From: Caldilineaceae bacterium
Lineage (GTDB): Bacteria; Chloroflexota; Anaerolineae; Caldilineales; Caldilineaceae
Reading direction: 5' to 3'
DNA: 64,000 nt
NCBI GenBank assembly: GCA_019637685.1
Contig: JAHBVF010000029.1
Coordinates: 22,762 to 86,761 of the forward strand
The notes below the pieces were generated by a model. That model was given only the letters and a program-made list of their open reading frames with translations, was not told the DNA's origin and ran no database searches. The position numbers and the translations under genes were made by a program. This document shows positions 1 through 8,454 of this stretch, one piece after another. How positions within the stretch are numbered: the first letter of the stretch is position 1; each line of letters opens with the position of its first letter.

Positions 1-981
1 GGCGGCACAGTTGCCCTTGACAACATTTCCTTCTCCATCGACGCCGACAACCCCAGCATCATTGCTGTGGCTGGCGAGAGCGGCAGCGGCAAGACAACGC
101 TGGGGCTGATGGCGCTGGGTTTCCTGACCGCTTCCTCGGGAACCGTTCTGTATCGGGGCAAAGACATTGCCAAGATGAATGGACGGGAGCGCACGGAATT
201 CCGCAAAGAAGTGCAGGCTGTCTTTCAGGACCCCTTTGCGGTCTACAATCCTTTCTACAAAGTAGACCACATTATGGAAGTGCCGATTGCCAACTTCAAA
301 ATGGCGAGCAATAAGAAAGAGGCCAGAGAGATGATGGAGCAGGCCCTGATCAGCGTGGGCCTGCGCCCGGAAGAGACGCTGGGGCGCTTTCCCCACCAGA
401 TGAGCGGCGGCCAGCGCCAGCGTATGGCCCTGGCTCGCGCCCTGCTCCTGCGCCCCAAACTCCTGATTGCAGATGAACCGGTTTCGATGGTGGACGCTTC
501 TTTGCGTGCCACGATTTTGGAAGCCCTGGACAAACTGAACAAAGAGTTCAACATCACCGTACTCTATATTACCCACGACTTGACCACAGCCTATCACGTC
601 AGCGACTACATTCTGATCCTGTATAAAGGGTCGATTATGGAGGCAGGGGATGTGGAGAGCATTATCCGCGATCCCCAGCACCCCTATACTCAGTTGCTCA
701 TTGGTTCCATTCCCTGGCCGGATTTGGACAGGGTGTGGGGCGAAGACATTGCGGTTATCGACATCGAGGAAGACACTTCCATGGAGTCGAAGGTGGGCTG
801 CAAATTTGCCGGGCGCTGTCCCCACGTCATGGACAAATGCAAAGTCAGTCCGCCGCCTCTTTACTGGCCGGACGACAACAACCGGGTCGCCTCCTGCTAT
901 CTGTTTGAGGACAAAGAGGTGTTGCCGGGCAATGATGTGGGTACACTCTTTCAATCGAAGAAGGTGGCTGTGGCGCGCTAA
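1..981 (+). CDS. Oligopeptide/dipeptide-type ABC transporter ATP-binding protein, 5' end outside window
   Basis: The reading frame is open from base 1, so the true start lies upstream; the first GTG/ATG-like codons visible fall inside the Walker A motif (GESGSGKTT) and cannot be starts. The visible 326 residues contain Walker A, a Q-loop (VFQDPF), the ABC signature (QMSGGQRQRMALARAL), Walker B (LLIADEPVSMVD) and the H-loop (ITHDL). The C-terminus has the oligo_HPY-type extension with a cysteine cluster (GCKFAGRCPH...C) typical of OppD/OppF/DppF proteins. It should hydrolyse ATP to power uptake of peptides or, as often in Chloroflexota, oligosaccharides, at the cytoplasmic face of the membrane. 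The D-loop region reads VSMVDASLR, as in OppF/DppF-type subunits. Partner genes would lie upstream of the window. A hairpin with a T-run follows. Family certain; substrate unknown. Confidence 0.93.
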   Translation, partial: GGTVALDNISFSIDADNPSIIAVAGESGSGKTTLGLMALGFLTASSGTVLYRGKDIAKMNGRERTEFRKEVQAVFQDPFAVYNPFYKVDHIMEVPIANFKMASNKKEAREMMEQALISVGLRPEETLGRFPHQMSGGQRQRMALARALLLRPKLLIADEPVSMVDASLRATILEALDKLNKEFNITVLYITHDLTTAYHVSDYILILYKGSIMEAGDVESIIRDPQHPYTQLLIGSIPWPDLDRVWGEDIAVIDIEEDTSMESKVGCKFAGRCPHVMDKCKVSPPPLYWPDDNNRVASCYLFEDKEVLPGNDVGTLFQSKKVAVAR

Positions 982-1041
982 TCTCCATGGGACACAGAAG
1001 TCAACCCCAACGGGGCTGTCCCCAAAGGTTGCATCGGAAAG

Positions 1042-1070
1042 GATCGGCGCATCATTGCGTCGGTCTTTTT
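1042..1070 (+). terminator. Rho-independent terminator after ABC ATPase gene
   Basis: A 10-bp stem (GATCGGCGCA / TGCGTCGGTC, two G-U pairs) with a 4-nt TCAT loop is followed directly by five T residues. It lies 61 bp downstream of the ABC ATPase stop codon on the same strand. Confidence 0.75.
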
Positions 1071-1289
1071 CTTGTCTGACAACAGAACTTTGTGACAGAC
1101 GAAAACATTTATCCTTCACGTTTTGTCCACGTGGAGGCGGCTGTCTATGTCTACCAAAACTAAAAAACATCGGTGACTGTTCAGGTAGAAAACCAAAGTT
1201 CCCGACACTTCACGCACAGCAACGGCCTAATCGCGACGTACCAACTCGCTCCAAAGGAAAGTGCCGGGGACTTTTGGACAGAGGCTGAA

Positions 1290-1750
1290 TACACTGTAAA
1301 TAAAGTGATTATCTTACCGTAGGCGCTGCTTGTAGCTGCGCAAGGGACGAATACCCCTTCGGCTGCCTGTGCAGTTCAAAACTGCACCTACAGAAACGTC
1401 AAATCACTTAATTTACAGTGTACTAAATGCAGCCGTCAACAAAGTTTTTTGGGCGTAGAAGTTCGACTTTTCAGAAAAGTCGAACTTCTGTAGTCGAATA
1501 ATTTTGTTGTAGGCGCTGCTTATAGCTGCGCAAGGGACGAATACCCCTTCGGCTGCCTGTGCAGTTCAAAACTGCACCTACAGAAACGTCAAATCACTTA
1601 ATTTACAGTGTACTGAATGCAGCCGTCAACAAAGTTTTTCTCTTATCGTAGGCGCTGCTTGTAGCTGCGCAAGAGACGAATAGCCTTCGGCCGCCTGTGC
1701 AGTTCAAAACTGCACCTACAGAAACGTCAAATTACTTAATTTACAGTGTG
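1290..1750. repeat. Three-copy MITE-like palindromic repeat
   Basis: A core starting GTAGGCGCTGCTT occurs at 1319, 1509 and 1648. It contains the hairpin GTGCAGTTCAAAACTGCAC and ends in a conserved tail AATCACTTAATTTACAGTG. Copies 1 and 2 differ by only a few bases; copy 3 is more diverged. Copy 1 is bounded by near-perfect 21-bp inverted repeats, TACACTGTAAATAAAGTGAT at 1290 and its complement at 1402-1422, which makes a 133-bp unit like a miniature inverted-repeat element. Copies 2 and 3 keep only the right-hand end (1592-1612, 1730-1750). Spacings of 190 and 139 bp rule out a CRISPR array. Confidence 0.8.
1457..1489. repeat. Perfect 16-bp-arm hairpin between repeat copies
   Basis: AGAAGTTCGACTTTTC is followed by one base and then its exact complement. 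There is no T-run and no adjacent gene end. It shares the TTCGACTT core with the hairpins at 6992-7022 and 53102-53132. Confidence 0.75.
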
Positions 1751-1829
1751 CTGAACCGTTACTCTCTTTCTAACGTTCCTTGTGATTACAGTTATCTCCG
1801 TTGTCTACTATAAGAACTGGTAAATAGGC

Positions 1830-1838
1830 TGCTATAAT
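1830..1838 (+). promoter_or_regulatory. Extended -10 promoter candidate for the PPOX gene
   Basis: TGCTATAAT is a perfect extended -10 (TG-N-TATAAT) 40 bp before the GTG start at 1879. No good -35 box sits 16-18 bp upstream, which is normal for extended -10 promoters. Confidence 0.5.
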
Positions 1839-1878
1839 ATACAGAATTGTCCTGACCAAAATACATGGAGAACCTCTT

Positions 1879-2439
1879 GTGGCAACTTTCTACGACTCCA
1901 TCTCCCCCGATCTGCAAGAATGGATTGAACAGCAGCACATCTTTTTCGTCGCGTCCGCGCCCCTGCGCGCGGATGGGCACGTCAATCTCTCTCCCAAAGG
2001 GCTGGACTGTTTTCGGATATTGGGACCCAACCGGGTGGCCTATCTGGACCTGACCGGCAGTGGCAACGAAACTTCCGCGCACCTGGCCGAGAACGGGCGC
2101 ATCACGTTTATGTTCTGCTCCTTCGACAGAGCACCCCGCGTCGCCCGGCTCTTTGGCCGGGGCCAAACGATCCTGCCCCACAGCCCGGCGTGGGATGCAA
2201 TGGCCGACCAGTTCCCCGGCGGCTACGCGGGTGTGCGCCAGATCATCACCGCCGACATCTATCAGGCCCAGACTTCCTGTGGCTTTGCCGTGCCCTTTAT
2301 GCAGTTCGTGGACGACCGGGACACGCTGCTGCGCGCTTCCGAGGCCAAAGGCGAGGCAGGGATGGCCCAATATCAGAAGGAAAAAAATTCTGTCAGTCTG
2401 GATGGGTTACCCGCGCCCCTGGCCGCGAGGCGCGGATGA
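1879..2439 (+). CDS. Pyridoxamine 5'-phosphate oxidase (PPOX)-fold flavin-binding family protein
   Basis: The protein has 186 residues and begins at GTG, with GGAG 8 bp upstream. The N-terminal part resembles the split-barrel PPOX fold: helix, then FFVASAPLRADGHVNLSPKG, then an ILGPNRVAYLDLTGSGNET strand pair and ARLFGRGQ. These match the family of small FMN- or F420-binding proteins annotated as pyridoxamine 5'-phosphate oxidase family. Family membership does not give the reaction, and this is not the vitamin B6 enzyme PdxH. The stop codon overlaps the ATG of the next gene (ATGA), so the two are translationally coupled. An extended -10 promoter lies just upstream. Confidence 0.85.
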   Translation: MATFYDSISPDLQEWIEQQHIFFVASAPLRADGHVNLSPKGLDCFRILGPNRVAYLDLTGSGNETSAHLAENGRITFMFCSFDRAPRVARLFGRGQTILPHSPAWDAMADQFPGGYAGVRQIITADIYQAQTSCGFAVPFMQFVDDRDTLLRASEAKGEAGMAQYQKEKNSVSLDGLPAPLAARRG

Positions 2440-2846
2440 ACATTACATACACCACTGACATCAGCCGGGTAGACTGGGCGGCGCTGAAGGCAGCCGTGTC
2501 CGCCGACGACTTCGACAACGGACGCACGCCCGCACAGATGCGCATTTCGTGCGAGAACAGCGCTGTCAATATCTTCGCCTATGCCGGTGAGGAAATCGTC
2601 GGCAATGCCCGCGCCCTCTCCGATGGGGTCTGCAACGCCTACGTCGTCGATGTGTGGACCAAAACGCCCTACCGCAACCGGGGCATTGCCCGACGGATGA
2701 TGGAAATGATCTTCGAGCGGGTTCCCGGCCAGCACGTCTATCTGGCCGCGGGGGAAGAGGTGGAAGCGCTCTATGCAAAGCTCGGCTTCACCCGCTGGGA
2801 TGTGGGGATGGGCCGGGTTGTCGGCCAGTGGTTGCAGCCGGAATAG
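2436..2846 (+). CDS. GNAT-family N-acetyltransferase
   Basis: The protein has 136 residues. The chosen start is the ATG in the 4-bp overlap with the preceding stop; the frame is open further upstream, but that part only shadows the PPOX gene. The GNAT acetyl-CoA site is visible as VVDVWTKTPYRNRGIARRMM (the R/Q-x-x-G-x-G/A loop as YRNRGIA), followed by a helix and a terminal YAKLGFTRW strand. It would transfer an acetyl group from acetyl-CoA to an unidentified small molecule or amine. Coupling with a PPOX protein may point to a shared substrate, but this is speculation. Confidence 0.85.
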   Translation: MNITYTTDISRVDWAALKAAVSADDFDNGRTPAQMRISCENSAVNIFAYAGEEIVGNARALSDGVCNAYVVDVWTKTPYRNRGIARRMMEMIFERVPGQHVYLAAGEEVEALYAKLGFTRWDVGMGRVVGQWLQPE

Positions 2847-2924
2847 GCACGCCCAGCCCGTCACACACGCTTCTTTCTGCCGCCATTTCGCTATTCGCAC
2901 TGTATTTCCCCCAGGGAGTGTTCG

Positions 2925-5813
2925 ATGACCAAACGCATCCTCACCTTTCTATTCCTGTCGCTTTTCCTGGCCGCCTGCCAGTTTCCACCGCCCGCGGCCA
3001 TCAGCGATCCCGACCTGGCCGCGGCCGCGGCAGGCACAGCCGACGCGCCCGGCCCACTGGACATCGGCCTGGACCAGATAGTGCCCATCGATCCGGCCAT
3101 CCGCACCGGCCAGTTGGACAACGGACTGACCTATTACGTGCGCGCCAACAGCGAACCGGCCAACCGGGCCGAACTCTGGCTGGCTATCAACGCCGGTTCC
3201 CTGCAGGAAGACGACGACCAGCAGGGCGTGGCCCATTTTCTGGAGCACATGCTCTTCAACGGCACAGAACGTTTCCCCGAACAGGCGCTCATCGACTTCT
3301 TCGAGCGGGCCGGCATGACCTTTGGCCCGGACATCAACGCCTACACATCCTTCGACGAAACCGTCTATATGCTGCGCTTTCCCACGGATGATGCCGAAGT
3401 TGTGGACGCGGCCTTTGCCGTGCTGGAAGACTGGGCAGCCAATGCTACCCTCGACCCCGAAGAGGTGGAACTGGAGCGGGGTGTGGTCATCGAAGAGGAG
3501 CGGCTGCGGGATCAAAACGCGGGCGGACGCATCCGCAAAGTCATTCTGCCTTTCTTGCTGGGCGACTCCCGCTATGCGCTGCGCCAACCCATCGGCCAGA
3601 TGGATATCATTCGCACCGCGCCCACCGAGACGGTGCGCCGCTTCTACACCGACTGGTATCGCCCGGATCTGATGGCAGTGATTGCCGTGGGCGATTTTGA
3701 CGCGGAGGCAGTGGAAAGCCGCATTCGAGACCGCTTTGCTGCCCTTGCCAACCCGGCCCAGCCCAGAGAGCGCACGCACTACACAGTTCCCGACAACGAC
3801 AATCCCGACTATCTGATTGTCACGGATCCGGAGTTTCCGGCCACAATTGTGGAGATCGACTACCGCCAGCCCTCCCGCGCCCTGGACACAGCCGGCGCCT
3901 ATCGGGAAATGTTGGTGGGCGGCCTCTTTGAACGGATGCTCAACCTGCGCCTGGACGAAGTGAGTCGGGAGGCCGACTCGCCCTTTGTCAACGCAAGCGT
4001 AGGCAGGGGCGCGCTGGTCCGTCCGCTGGAAACCCTCAGCGTCAGCGCGCAGGTGCAGGACGAAGAAGTGCTCTCCGGGCTGGACGGCATTCTGACCGAA
4101 GTGGAGCGGGTGCGCCGCCACGGCTTCACCCCTTCCGAGCTGGAACGGGCCAAGAGTGAAATTCTCAACCGCTATCAGCGGCTCTATAACGAACGGAAGA
4201 ACAACGAAAGCGGCAGCTTTGCCGACGAATACAAGCGCAACTTCTTTGAGGCCGAAGCCATCCCCGGCATCGCCTATGAATATCTGCTGGCCAGCCGCTT
4301 TGTGCCAGAGATCAGTATGGAGGAAGTGAACCGCCAGGCGGACCGCTATGTGGGCGAAAAAGGCCGGGCCGTACTGGTGATCGGTCCCCAGAGCGCGGCC
4401 GATATCCTGCCCGACGAAGCAGCCCTGGCCGGGGTCATCGCCGGGATCGAAGGCAAAGAGATCGCCGCGTATGAAGACACAGAAGTGGCCGACGCGCTTC
4501 TGGAAGCTATTCCCGCGCCCGTCGCGATCGCCAGCCAGACGACGATTGAATCGCTTGACGCTGTCGATCTGGAACTGGCAAACGGGGTGCGGGTGCTGCT
4601 GAAATCCACCAAATTCAAAGAGGACGAGGTGATCTTCACCGCCTTCAGCCCCGGCGGCTCCTCTCTGGTCAGCGACGCCGACTTCCCCGAAGCGGTACTG
4701 ATTCCGAATGTTGTCGCCCAAAGCGGGCTGAACGGGTACACATTCAACGAAGTGCGGCGCATCCTCTCCGGCCAGTCGGTGAATGTCTCCCCCTATATCG
4801 ACGAGACCGAAGAGGGTTTTGTGGGCGGCGCCGGCGACGACTTCCTGCCAGCGCTCTTCCAGATGATCTACCTCTACGCCACCGCGCCCCGGGCCGACGA
4901 CGCGGCCTTTGCCACATTGCAGGATCAGGCCCGGGCTGGCCTGCGCAACCGGGCCACCCAGCCCAACGCGGCCTGGCAAGACGCCTTCACCGCGGCCCGC
5001 TACGGCGAGACGATTCGCAAAGGCGTGCTGCCCCTGGCCGAAGTCGAAGCACTGGATCGGGAACGGGCTTTCGCTATCTATCAGGAGCGATTTGCCGACT
5101 TCAGCGACTTCACTTTTGTCTTTGTGGGCCACTTCGATGTGGAGCAGATGATCGAGTGGTCGCAGATTTATCTGGGCAACCTGCCCTCCACCGGGCGGGT
5201 GGAAACGTGGGTGGATGTCTCACCCGATCCGCCCACAGGTGTGGTGGATGAGGCTGTCTACAAGGGACAGGAAGCCCAAAGCCTGACCCGCATACTCTTC
5301 ACCGGACCCGCGGAACCGACGCCGGAAAACCGGCTGCGTCTGCGTCTGCTGGAAGGGGTGCTGGATATTCTGGCCCGGGAGGAACTGCGGGAGAAGCGTT
5401 CGGGTGTCTACGCGTCCTCCGTCTCCGCAGGTCTGGTGCAGGAACCCGACGAACTCTACGAAGTCAGCGTCGTCTTTGGCAGCGACCCGGAGCGGGTGGA
5501 TGAACTGGTGGACGCGCTCTTTGCCCTGATTGCCGATGTCCAGGCCAACGGTCCCCGGCCCGATCTGATGGAAAAGGCCAAAGCACAGGTCTTGCGCCAG
5601 CAGGAGTTGGATTTGGAGGACAACGGCTTCTGGCTCGACCTGCTGGCCTCCTACGCCGCGGCAGAGATCGACGATCCGGCAGAAGCCCTGGATTTGGCTG
5701 CCCGGCTGGATGCCATCGACGCGGCCGCTATCCAGGCCGCCGCGGTCGAGTTCCTGCCCGCGGATCGCTACATCGAAGTTACGCTCTATCCCGAGGGGTT
5801 TGAAAAGCCGTAG
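2925..5813 (+). CDS. M16-family zinc metallopeptidase, predicted lipoprotein (PqqL-like)
   Basis: The protein has 962 residues, with GGGAG upstream of the ATG. The N-terminus is a lipoprotein signal, with LAAC lipobox and Cys18 as predicted lipidated residue, so it should be anchored on the outer face of the membrane. The inverted zinc motif HFLEH is at residues 104-108 (His104, Glu107 catalytic, His108), and Glu184 in ELERGVV is at the expected distance to be the third ligand. A second, inactive M16 half follows (about 540-960) with the family's R/Y-rich substrate region. The length fits full two-repeat M16 proteins. It should degrade peptides outside the cytoplasm. A long palindrome terminates transcription downstream. 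Confidence 0.94.
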   Translation: MTKRILTFLFLSLFLAACQFPPPAAISDPDLAAAAAGTADAPGPLDIGLDQIVPIDPAIRTGQLDNGLTYYVRANSEPANRAELWLAINAGSLQEDDDQQGVAHFLEHMLFNGTERFPEQALIDFFERAGMTFGPDINAYTSFDETVYMLRFPTDDAEVVDAAFAVLEDWAANATLDPEEVELERGVVIEEERLRDQNAGGRIRKVILPFLLGDSRYALRQPIGQMDIIRTAPTETVRRFYTDWYRPDLMAVIAVGDFDAEAVESRIRDRFAALANPAQPRERTHYTVPDNDNPDYLIVTDPEFPATIVEIDYRQPSRALDTAGAYREMLVGGLFERMLNLRLDEVSREADSPFVNASVGRGALVRPLETLSVSAQVQDEEVLSGLDGILTEVERVRRHGFTPSELERAKSEILNRYQRLYNERKNNESGSFADEYKRNFFEAEAIPGIAYEYLLASRFVPEISMEEVNRQADRYVGEKGRAVLVIGPQSAADILPDEAALAGVIAGIEGKEIAAYEDTEVADALLEAIPAPVAIASQTTIESLDAVDLELANGVRVLLKSTKFKEDEVIFTAFSPGGSSLVSDADFPEAVLIPNVVAQSGLNGYTFNEVRRILSGQSVNVSPYIDETEEGFVGGAGDDFLPALFQMIYLYATAPRADDAAFATLQDQARAGLRNRATQPNAAWQDAFTAARYGETIRKGVLPLAEVEALDRERAFAIYQERFADFSDFTFVFVGHFDVEQMIEWSQIYLGNLPSTGRVETWVDVSPDPPTGVVDEAVYKGQEAQSLTRILFTGPAEPTPENRLRLRLLEGVLDILAREELREKRSGVYASSVSAGLVQEPDELYEVSVVFGSDPERVDELVDALFALIADVQANGPRPDLMEKAKAQVLRQQELDLEDNGFWLDLLASYAAAEIDDPAEALDLAARLDAIDAAAIQAAAVEFLPADRYIEVTLYPEGFEKP

Positions 5814-5814
5814 T

Positions 5815-5886
5815 GGATTGAGTCACAGCAGAACAAAAAGCCGGGCGAATATTCGTCCGGCTTTTTGTTCTGCTGTGACTCAATCC
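5815..5886. terminator. 72-bp near-perfect palindrome; bidirectional terminator
   Basis: Two 36-base arms meet at 5850/5851 without a loop, with one G-U-type mismatch. The inner part is a GC stem (AAAAAGCCGGGCGAAT / ATTCGTCCGGCTTTTT) with T-runs on both strands, so it can terminate both the M16 gene (+, ends 5813) and the deaminase gene (-, ends 5903). Confidence 0.88.
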
Positions 5887-5902
5887 TCACGGAATCGCTC
5901 GT

Positions 5903-6973
5903 CTAGCCCTGACCGGGCAACCCATCCGCCGCCCATACGTCGAATTCAGCCAGCAGTTTCTGCTTCAGTTCCGGCTCCGCACAGGATGCGACAAAGCCGT
6001 TGCGGGCAATCCGGGCCAGGTTCGCCTCGTCATAACCGAAGGTGTCGGCCAGGAGTTGGTATTCGTCCAGCAGGCTGGTGTTGAAAAGCGGCGGGTCGTC
6101 GCTGTTGAGGGTGACAAACAGCCCCATCCGGTCCAAATGGGGGAAGGGATGCTGTTCGGCGCTGGGGTATACGCCCAGGCGCACATTGCTGAATGGGTTG
6201 ATTTCCAGGGGAATCTGCCGCTCTTTCAAATGTAGGAGCAGGGCCGGGTCTTCCATCGCCCGCACCCCGTGACCGATGCGTTCCGCGCCCAGCGCGTTCA
6301 ACGCCCCCCACACGCTGGCCGGACCGACTGTCTCGCCGGCGTGGGGCAGGGAATGCAGACCAGCCGCCCTGGCTTTGGCAAAGGCGTGGGCAAAGGGTTC
6401 GGGCGGCGCGCCCACTTCGTTGCCCCCCAGCCCAAAGCCGATGACGCCGTATGCCATCCCGGCCAGGGCGTGGGCCAGTGTTGTCTCGGCGGGGAAGGGG
6501 TTGTAGGGCTGGCCCGCTTTCAGGCTGACATTGCGGGGAATGTCCACTACCCAGCGCATCTCCACACCGAAATCCCGCCGGGCACGCCGTCTCCCGTCCT
6601 CCAGCCCGGCCCAAATCTCCTCAATCCCAATGCTCTTGCCCTGCAAATGGGTGTGGGTGAAAGAGGTCACTGTCAATTCCCGGTAGCGGATGCCTTGCGC
6701 GGCCATATCTTCGCCGTTACGATAGGCAATCGCAGCGAAATCATCTCCTGTGCGCAGCAGTTCCTGAATCGCACAGAAAATATCCACAAAGTGATCGAAA
6801 TCCCGGAAGACAAACCAGCGGCGCAGCCCTTCCACATCCGGCGCGGGCAAAGTGTGCAGCATCCCGTGGGCCGCGGCCAGTTCCAGCACAGTGGCCGGCT
6901 GGATAGCTCCTTCCAAATGAATGTGCAGTTCTGCCTTGGGCATGAAACGGATAAAATCGCGGGTGGCTTTCAA
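5903..6973 (-). CDS. add: Adenosine deaminase family protein
   Basis: The protein has 356 residues, close to the usual 330-350. The start is TTG with AAGGA seven bases upstream; an internal ATG ten codons later would begin at MPKAELHIHLEG, but the longer form fits the family. Zinc-site motifs are in order: HIHLEG near residue 16, PHAGE with the catalytic Glu, RIGHGVRA, and LNSDDP near the C-terminus. It should deaminate adenosine (or adenine) to inosine (or hypoxanthine) in purine salvage. The substrate-distinguishing segment LEINPFSNVRLGVY differs from classical PTSNVQT, so adenine or another purine is possible. It is transcribed divergently from the 7084 gene, with a palindrome in its leader. 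Confidence 0.9.
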   Translation of the reverse strand: MKATRDFIRFMPKAELHIHLEGAIQPATVLELAAAHGMLHTLPAPDVEGLRRWFVFRDFDHFVDIFCAIQELLRTGDDFAAIAYRNGEDMAAQGIRYRELTVTSFTHTHLQGKSIGIEEIWAGLEDGRRRARRDFGVEMRWVVDIPRNVSLKAGQPYNPFPAETTLAHALAGMAYGVIGFGLGGNEVGAPPEPFAHAFAKARAAGLHSLPHAGETVGPASVWGALNALGAERIGHGVRAMEDPALLLHLKERQIPLEINPFSNVRLGVYPSAEQHPFPHLDRMGLFVTLNSDDPPLFNTSLLDEYQLLADTFGYDEANLARIARNGFVASCAEPELKQKLLAEFDVWAADGLPGQG

Positions 6974-6991
6974 CTTCGGGTCCTTCCTTCA

Positions 6992-7022
6992 GAGGTCCGG
7001 CTTTTGGCAAAAGTCCGACTTC
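6992..7022. repeat. Imperfect hairpin in divergent promoter region
   Basis: GAGGTCCGGCTTTT and AAAAGTCCGACTTC form a 14-bp stem with one mismatch and two G-U pairs around a GGC loop. It sits 18 bp upstream of the deaminase start and just before the -10 of the rightward gene. The same arrangement recurs at 53102. Confidence 0.65.
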
Positions 7023-7032
7023 GAATCGCGTG

Positions 7033-7041
7033 TGGTATACT
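7033..7041 (+). promoter_or_regulatory. Extended -10 promoter candidate
   Basis: TGGTATACT is a TG-N-TATACT box, preceded by GCGTG and the hairpin arm AAGTCCGACTTC. Transcription would start near 7048, so the GTG at 7030 cannot be the start of the downstream protein. Confidence 0.5.
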
Positions 7042-7083
7042 CCTTCACCGGACGTTATACCATTCTGTGACGCAGGGGTCAAT

Positions 7084-8454
7084 TTGTCTTCCAAAGCAAC
7101 CGAACGTCTGTCCGACATCGCCCGTTGGACAGGCCAAATGCCCCAATCTGTGCTGACGCTCCTGGCCCTGGCCGATGGGCTGCGCGCTGGCCGCGCCTTT
7201 CTCTCTCTGCTGTTGGCGGTGGGCATCACCCTCGGTTTTGCAGGCAGCAGCGCGCCCACCGACAGGCAGGTACGCTTTCAGGCCATCGACGAAGTGATTG
7301 CCGGGCGCAAGTTCAGTCTGGTCGGCTGGGAGTTCGCCGCGCTGGGAGAAAAGATCGCGGCCTGGCAAGCGAATACAGGCGCGGGGCTGGAACGGGAGCA
7401 AGCGCGCGCGGTCGTCCTGGGCTATATCGAGGGAATTCGCCGGATGCGCCAGGCCGAGGAGCACATCAACCGGCTGGTGAGTGTGAACGCACCAGACAGC
7501 CAGGTGGCCCAGGCCCAGGAAGAACTGGCCGATCTGCGCCAACGCCAGCAGGCACGCCGGCCACTGGTGGAGGCAGTCATCCAACGCCAGGTGGCCGATG
7601 TGCTGGCCGACGCGGGGCTGGGCGTGGGCGGGTCGCCCGTGCCGCCGGTCAACTTCACCTTCACCGAACCACCCCAGATTCTTATCATCAGTCCCCGCCA
7701 GGAAATCCGCAACATTCGCGCCCAAATGCTTGTCCCCCAGATTGACAGCGCCGAGGCAGGCGAAAAAGAAGCCGACATCGCCGAGCGCACGGATTTCTCC
7801 GCCTACATCACCCGTATCGGCGGGCTGGGGGCATACCCCACAATGGTTGTGGAGAGCACAAATCTCGAATGGGTGGTTTCGACTGTCGTCCACGAATGGG
7901 TACACAACTACCTGACGCTCTTTCCGCTGGGCATGCGTTTTGGCAGCAGCCCGGAACTGACGACGCTCAACGAAACAGTGGCGGATATTGTGGGGGACGA
8001 AGTGGGGCGGCGGGTGCTGGTGCGCTACTATCCCGAATTTGCGCGGCCAGAAGCGACACAGGCCGGGCAGACTCCAGAGCAGAGTGCAGAGCCGTCCGTG
8101 CCCCTGCCCGAACCCGACCCGCCCCCCTTCGACTTCAACCGGGAGATGCGGACGACCCGGCTGCGGGTGGATGAACTGCTGGCCGCAGGGCGCTATATTG
8201 ATGCAGAAGCCTATATGGAAGCCCGGCGGCAGGTCTTTGTGGAAAACGGTTATCATCTGCGGGTACTGAACCAGGCCTACTTTGCCTTCCACGGCAGCTA
8301 CGCCACAGGCGGGGCCAGTTCCAGCCCCATCGGTGACCAGCTACAGGAATTGCAGCGCATCAAAACCCCCGACGACATCGCGGGTTTTCTCCACACAGTG
8401 CGCTGGTTCACCAGCGCGGGCGATTTGGAACGGGTGCTGGGGACGGAAAAGTGA
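7084..8454 (+). CDS. Membrane-anchored HExxH metallopeptidase-like protein
   Basis: The start is placed at TTG 7084, because AGGGG lies 5 bp upstream and a promoter box at 7033-7041 excludes earlier starts; ATG 7138 is the alternative. The product has 456 residues with one hydrophobic segment at about 36-54. A gluzincin-like motif His270-Glu271-x-x-His274 (VVHEWVHNY) is followed by Asn-Glu297 in LNETVADIVGDEVG, which suits a third zinc ligand. The middle (about 120-180) is probably coiled-coil and Q/R-rich. I do not recognise a named family; a secreted or periplasm-side peptidase is an inference from the motif. The stop overlaps the GTG start of sfsA, so the two are co-translated. Confidence 0.78.
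   Translation: MSSKATERLSDIARWTGQMPQSVLTLLALADGLRAGRAFLSLLLAVGITLGFAGSSAPTDRQVRFQAIDEVIAGRKFSLVGWEFAALGEKIAAWQANTGAGLEREQARAVVLGYIEGIRRMRQAEEHINRLVSVNAPDSQVAQAQEELADLRQRQQARRPLVEAVIQRQVADVLADAGLGVGGSPVPPVNFTFTEPPQILIISPRQEIRNIRAQMLVPQIDSAEAGEKEADIAERTDFSAYITRIGGLGAYPTMVVESTNLEWVVSTVVHEWVHNYLTLFPLGMRFGSSPELTTLNETVADIVGDEVGRRVLVRYYPEFARPEATQAGQTPEQSAEPSVPLPEPDPPPFDFNREMRTTRLRVDELLAAGRYIDAEAYMEARRQVFVENGYHLRVLNQAYFAFHGSYATGGASSSPIGDQLQELQRIKTPDDIAGFLHTVRWFTSAGDLERVLGTEK

Larger units (their letters stand above)
982..1789. other. Non-coding, repeat-rich intergenic region
   Basis: About 800 bp without a supportable gene. It holds the terminator at 1042-1070, a three-copy palindromic repeat (1290-1750) and an isolated 33-bp hairpin (1457-1489). 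The segment 1071-1289 shows nothing I can name. Open frames crossing it have no ribosome-binding site and no recognisable protein. Confidence 0.7.

Noticed and set aside
67..981. Start codon of the ABC ATPase at position 67
   Set aside because: That codon is inside the Walker A motif; homology and the open frame continue to base 1.
1319..1754. Possible CRISPR array
   Set aside because: Only three copies, with repeats of over 100 bp and irregular spacing (190 and 139 bp); no cas genes.
2949..5132. Antisense open frame of 727 codons opposite the M16 peptidase
   Set aside because: Composition-driven shadow; the sense frame has the lipobox, HFLEH and third zinc ligand.
7030..7083. GTG at 7030 as start of the HExxH protein
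   Set aside because: It overlaps the -10 box at 7033-7041 and has no ribosome-binding site; TTG 7084 has AGGGG at proper spacing.
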